Source: JAKPAM01 sp047601745
GTDB lineage: Bacteria > Pseudomonadota > Gammaproteobacteria > Burkholderiales > Burkholderiaceae_E
NCBI GenBank assembly: GCA_047601745.1
Contig: JASGIS010000001.1
Span: 5,456,001-5,520,000 of the forward strand
Direction: 5' to 3'
Length of the DNA stretch: 64,000 nucleotides
A program made the position numbers and the translations under genes. Shown piece after piece: positions 63,160-64,000 of the stretch; position 1 is the stretch's first letter; every line of letters starts with the position of its first letter. Under the pieces are notes generated by a model that had not been told where the DNA came from, did no database searches, and saw only the letters and a list, made by a program, of their open reading frames with translations.

Positions 63160-64000
63160 GTGGATCTGCGCCAGTTGAACCAGTTCGTCGTGGTCGCCGA
63201 AGAGCAGGCGTTTCGCCGGGCCGCGCAGCGCCTGTGCATGGCGCAGCCGCCGCTGTCGGTGGCGATCCGCAAGCTCGAGGAGGAAGTCGGGCATTCGCTG
63301 TTCGTTCGCACCCGGCACGGCGTGACGCTGACGGCCGCCGGCGTCGCCGCCTACGAGACCGCCAAACGATGCCTGCGCGCGGCCGAGGAAGTGTCGCAGG
63401 CGGCGATGCGCGCGGCCGCGGGCGCGCACGGGACGATCCGGATCGGCTTCGTCGGCTCGGTGACCTTCGGCCTGATGCCGACGCTGGTGGCGGCGTTCGG
63501 GCGCCGGCATCCGTGCGTCAAGATCGAAGTCCGCGAAGGCTCCAACGCGGAGCTCCACGAAGCGCTGCGCCGCGACGAGATCGACGTGGCCCTCGTCAGG
63601 CTACCGGTCGCGCGGCCCGCGGGGATCCGCTTCGAGATCGTCGAGGACGACGTCCTGTGCGCGGCGCTGCCGGCCGGACATCGGCTGCTGCACGCGCCGG
63701 CGGTTCGCGTCGCCGATCTGAAATCCGAGCGGCTGATCGGCTATTCGCCGAGCCGCGCGAATGCGCTGTACATCGCGGCGCTGCAAGTGTTCCAGCAGGC
63801 GCCGCCGGCGCCCGACTTCGCGCTGGAGGCCGTGCAGGTCACAGCGATGATCGGCCTGGTCGAAGCCAAGCTGGGACTCGCGCTCATTCCGTCGGCCATG
63901 GCATCGCACTACGTGGGCCGGGTCGGTTTCCGCAGGATCGTCGACCTGCCCGACACGGCCCGGATCAGCGTCGCGGCCGCGTATCGGGACAGCGAGCCGG
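63160..64000 (+). CDS. LysR-family regulator, cut by the window edge
   Basis: At least 280 residues; the stop lies beyond 64000. A perfect AAGGAGGAG site (63146-63154) precedes the GTG at 63160. The HTH is LRQLNQFVVVAEEQAFRRAA, QRLCMAQPPLSVAIRKLEEE, GHSLFVRTRHGVTLT, as in CatR/BenM-like LysR proteins. The effector domain begins GTIRIGFVGSVTFGLMPTLV. It diverges from amiE across a 326-bp gap and may regulate it, although LysR control of amiE would differ from the AmiC/AmiR scheme. Confidence 0.93.
   Translation, partial: MDLRQLNQFVVVAEEQAFRRAAQRLCMAQPPLSVAIRKLEEEVGHSLFVRTRHGVTLTAAGVAAYETAKRCLRAAEEVSQAAMRAAAGAHGTIRIGFVGSVTFGLMPTLVAAFGRRHPCVKIEVREGSNAELHEALRRDEIDVALVRLPVARPAGIRFEIVEDDVLCAALPAGHRLLHAPAVRVADLKSERLIGYSPSRANALYIAALQVFQQAPPAPDFALEAVQVTAMIGLVEAKLGLALIPSAMASHYVGRVGFRRIVDLPDTARISVAAAYRDSEP

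Overview
The window is GC-rich, densely coded DNA from a Gram-negative proteobacterium. The best taxonomic clue is the minus-strand gene order cysS - alkA-type glycosylase - accA - tilS - lysC - tRNA-Ser(GCU) (about 35.1-41.7 kb), which as I recall is typical of Burkholderiales. LpxH, MacAB/TonB systems, a class I PHA synthase and a membrane PQQ dehydrogenase also fit a free-living betaproteobacterium. No species can be named from the sequence alone.

Layout. 0-7.6 kb: a PPOX-fold protein, an MscS-type channel, a PepSY protein with an OmpR-type two-component system, and a TetR/glycosyltransferase divergent pair. 7.6-13.3 kb: an AraC regulator facing a Baeyer-Villiger monooxygenase, an aldehyde dehydrogenase and an MDR dehydrogenase. 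13.4-15.5 kb: HipBA toxin-antitoxin and Ohr. 15.7-24.7 kb: a PQQ glucose/quinate-type dehydrogenase, a LysR regulator facing an acyl-CoA ligase/SMP-30 pair, an SDR and PHA synthase. The oxidative enzymes could form a route from a cyclic ketone through a lactone to acyl-CoA, but this is inferred from neighbourhood only. 25.3-25.9 kb: a Phd/VapC-type toxin-antitoxin pair.

26.2-35.1 kb: an 8.9-kb integrative element inserted in the 3' end of tRNA-Ser(GCU). It is bounded by a 16-bp direct repeat and carries a tyrosine integrase, an AlpA-like regulator, a large primase/helicase-like protein, a lipoprotein and several unrecognised small genes. No phage structural genes are visible, so it resembles a phage satellite or small ICE-like element. 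The tRNA's own terminator was apparently pushed to the far end of the element by the insertion. A strongly structured, gene-free segment directly after the helicase gene is a candidate replication origin.

35.4-49.8 kb: housekeeping genes (lysC, tilS, accA, alkA-like, cysS; TPR protein, cyclophilin, lpxH; cysE, PrpF-like, trmJ; suhB, aidB-like). 49.8-59.0 kb: an iron-responsive FecI-FecR-TonB receptor unit continuing without a gap into MacA-MacB-outer-membrane-factor efflux genes. This looks like siderophore uptake coupled to export or recycling. 59.2-62.9 kb: an aliphatic amidase gene translationally coupled to a MoxR/CbbQ-type ATPase and a VWA protein that carries a -1 frameshift. The amidase leader contains a complete intrinsic terminator just before the ribosome-binding site, implying attenuation. 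A divergent LysR gene runs off the right edge.

A feature of the whole window is the number of short tandem repeats. Many have units of 3n bases and lie in frame inside genes (TilS, MacB, MscS tail, VWA, TetR, PepSY). Two large arrays lie between convergent genes: 22 hexamers at 5.4 kb and eleven 13-mers at 7.6 kb.
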